A DNA stretch of 53,952 nucleotides from Eubacteriales bacterium (GTDB taxonomy: Bacteria; Bacillota; Clostridia; Lachnospirales; Lachnospiraceae), in contig JAUNHC010000037.1 in NCBI GenBank assembly GCA_030524175.1, positions 1 to 53,952 of the forward strand, in the 5' to 3' direction. This document shows positions 52,286 through 53,952 of the stretch, piece by piece. Made by a program: the position numbers and the translations under genes. Within the stretch, counting starts at the first letter, position 1. The number at the start of each line of letters is the position of its first letter. The notes beneath the pieces are model-generated. The model had not been told where the DNA came from. It was given only the letters and a program-made list of their open reading frames with translations, and made no database searches.

Positions 52286-52782
52286 CAGAAAATGCAGAAA
52301 AAAAATACCATTAATTTCATCAGCATTGTTATTCCTGCTTCTTTTGGGTTACAGTTTATCAATAATTAGTTTTTTGAAAAATCATAAGGACCCTTTATTT
52401 AAGTGTACAAAACCCACTGAAAAGTACAATTTGTTATGAAATCTGCAAGCCTTTCGCTCTCTGGGTTATGCGAATTATACAGAGAGAATCAGGTTTTTGA
52501 ATAACCTGACTCTTTTTCTGTATAAACTCCGCTAATATTTTTTTGATAAAAGTTAAGGGCTGCCGCACTTAGTGCGACAACCCCACTCTTTAATGCAACT
52601 ACATTTTTGTATTTATCTTTTTAACCACCATCTATTCGCCGTCTCCTCTCTGAGCAAGCTATTTTATTCGAACGCCTGTCAAAGTCGAACTTTCCTATTG
52701 TATAAAATAGGCTACCATTTTTCATGAAACGAAAGCTTTAAACTCTACATCTAGCATTTATTGTACTTTAGCACTACAACCT
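52286..52782. other. gene-free AT-rich region with hairpins
   Basis: No convincing ORF is seen. On the plus strand TCAGGTT/AACCTGA (52489-52509) is followed by CTCTTTTTC, like a terminator, and is preceded by CTCTCTG/CAGAGAG (52457-52486). CGCACT/AGTGCG (52564-52576) is a further dyad, and CCTATT/AATAGG lies near 52700. A small plus-strand RNA is possible but no promoter is clear. Confidence 0.4.
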
Positions 52783-53226
52783 TTATGCTGATGTTACATC
52801 AGACGTCACCGTGAAGGTAACTATTCCTGTATATTCGCCTGCTACTGTTACATTATCCTTATTTAATGTCACAGACATGGTTTGAGGAGTACGCTTATCA
52901 TTTGTAAATGTCACATTATCTCCCAGTGTTACAGTACATTTACTCTCTAAATGATCCTGTAATGTTAAATCCACATCTTTGCTCGCTGGAGCAATTGTAA
53001 TTGTATGATTAGGATCCAACACTCCTTCCGTAAGTTTGAACTCCAATGAACCTCCACTTTCAGTAATTGCCTGTACCCCGGAAGGAATTTCTATCGTATA
53101 ACTTTCTGCTGCAGTATAGCTTAAGTTCACATCTCCACCTTTCGTATTCTCCGCCAACACCGGAACACAAGTCCCCATTGCCAATACTGCTGCCAATCCT
53201 AATGCCATAATTGATTTTCTTTTCAT
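52783..53226 (-). CDS. secreted beta-sandwich protein (WxL-like surface domain)
   Basis: This 147-residue protein has a classic signal peptide (residues 1-25, cleaved after VLA). The mature part is Thr/Val-rich with alternating strands, from YTIEIPSGVQAI to GEYTGIVTFTV at the end. It lacks Cys in the start strand and has no sortase motif or membrane tail, so it is probably released or held by partners. AGGAGG precedes the ATG. The neighbouring partial gene encodes a similar domain, so they may form one surface structure. Function is not recognised. Confidence 0.75.
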   Translation of the reverse strand: MKRKSIMALGLAAVLAMGTCVPVLAENTKGGDVNLSYTAAESYTIEIPSGVQAITESGGSLEFKLTEGVLDPNHTITIAPASKDVDLTLQDHLESKCTVTLGDNVTFTNDKRTPQTMSVTLNKDNVTVAGEYTGIVTFTVTSDVTSA

Positions 53227-53366
53227 GATTATTTCCTCCTGAAATATGTTTTTATTTTTTATTTGCTATGCAATATAAAACTATTTTCTGCACTTCTTAC
53301 ACCATAGGGTGTTCAATGCTATTGTGCATCCCGCACTGTAGCTAGATGCTTTCTTTCTATTCTGGT

Positions 53367-53387
53367 CTGCGATATATCATATCGCAG
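53367..53387. other. 9-bp hairpin between the two surface-protein genes
   Basis: CTGCGATAT and ATATCGCAG enclose 3 nt. The position, 64 nt after the first gene's stop, suits a transcript-end or processing hairpin, but there is no U run. Confidence 0.45.
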
Positions 53388-53450
53388 CGGATTCAAAATT
53401 GTATCCATTGCTACCACCTGTTTCTGTTGCCACAAATTCCTTCATCCCGC

Positions 53451-53952
53451 TCACCGTAAATTAGGTTCATAAGCTATGGAAAAGGTAAGCGTCCCGCTGT
53501 AAAGCCCTGCACAAAGATTGCTTCCCGGTATGGATATCACATCCACCTGTCTTTCTGTCTCTCCTGAAGAAAAAACAACACTGTTCTGAAGAGGCGTAAT
53601 TTCTGCGTTGTCCATATGCAGCTTATATTCCCAGCAACTGTTTCCGCAGTACAATGCAAAATTTTGTCTGTCCCGGGACTCTGTTCCTTGTATGGTTACA
53701 ACCATATTTCCGCCCTCAGCATTAGCTGAAGGTATGGTACGGACAATAAAACTTTTACTTTCATTGAGCATCACGTGGGCCGGAATGTCTATTGTATATG
53801 CCGGCTCGTTGGATGGCTGTTCTATATCTTCTTGATTCTCATCTTCTTTCGTCTCGTCTTTCGGTTCCGGTGTTTCTGTTGCTCCCGGTACTGGCGTCAC
53901 CGTTGGTTCCGGGATTTCAGTCGGCATTGGCGTTACCGTCGGCTCCGGGATC
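53451..53952 (-). CDS. surface protein with Pro/Thr/Glu-rich repeats and beta-sandwich domain, 5' end beyond window
   Basis: The open frame continues past the window edge, so start and upstream domains are missing. The visible N-terminal part is a repeat of the type IPEPTVTPMPTE, then a Glu-rich stretch. The last 115 residues are a domain starting YTIDIPAHVMLNE and ending GLYSGTLTFSIAYEPN, parallel to YTIEIPSGV...GEYTGIVTFTV in the next gene. Pro/Thr repeats are typical of cell-wall-spanning stalks. No sortase motif lies at this C terminus. Confidence 0.8.
   Translation of the reverse strand, partial: IPEPTVTPMPTEIPEPTVTPVPGATETPEPKDETKEDENQEDIEQPSNEPAYTIDIPAHVMLNESKSFIVRTIPSANAEGGNMVVTIQGTESRDRQNFALYCGNSCWEYKLHMDNAEITPLQNSVVFSSGETERQVDVISIPGSNLCAGLYSGTLTFSIAYEPNLR

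Overview
The window is bacterial chromosome from a low-to-mid GC, Gram-positive, anaerobic acetogen. The complete carbonyl branch of the Wood-Ljungdahl pathway, the two T-box leaders, the Firmicutes rplS-lepB-rbgA-rnhB-yraN gene order and the long (390 aa) PRPP synthetase all fit the Lachnospiraceae, with a gut Blautia-type acetogen most likely. That placement is inference from gene content; no 16S gene is present. Almost everything lies on the minus strand. The exceptions are an aldo/keto reductase, prs, thiT and a MATE transporter.

Region 1 (1-15,125, minus) is the acetyl-CoA synthesis locus. In transcription order it holds a His-rich CooJ-like protein, cooT, a CooC ATPase, cooS (CO dehydrogenase), a second CooC ATPase, two tandem acsB genes (acetyl-CoA synthase), acsD and acsC (corrinoid protein), acsE (methyltransferase), a hairpin terminator, acsV (corrinoid reactivator), a DUF3786 protein, and the start of fhs, which runs off the window. 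Metal-centre assembly, catalysis, methyl transfer and corrinoid repair are therefore encoded together. The unusual points are the acsB duplication, whose two N-terminal halves have diverged far more than the catalytic halves, and the compact nickel-handling set at the 5' end.

Region 2 (15,487-25,095) holds housekeeping genes: aldo/keto reductase (+), gpsA-plsY-der (-), prs (+), and rplS-lepB-rbgA-rnhB-yraN-pgeF (-). A multi-hairpin repeat element sits between rnhB and yraN and supplies the last codons of rnhB. Region 3 (25,175-32,260) is a trpEGDCFBA operon led by a tryptophan T-box with a strong promoter. Region 4 (32,331-37,575) carries a SEC-C methionine aminopeptidase, an EamA exporter, a ZIP metal transporter, a TPP riboswitch with thiT, and a MATE exporter.

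Region 5 (37,641-49,077) has an ECF sigma factor with an overlapping membrane anti-sigma-type protein, a two-gene MotA/MotB-like module related to Zorya ZorAB but without effectors, and pheS-pheT-histidine phosphatase under a phenylalanine T-box. A 41-bp triple repeat separates pheS and pheT. An array of seven or more 84-bp repeats and a YihY membrane protein follow. Region 6 (49,256-53,952) has a SpoIID-like protein, galM, a heavily structured intergenic region with a likely 6S RNA, and two secreted beta-sandwich surface proteins, the last cut by the window end.

The most unusual material is the tandem acsB pair, the cooT/CooJ-like nickel module, the stand-alone MotAB-like motor and several structured repeat families.
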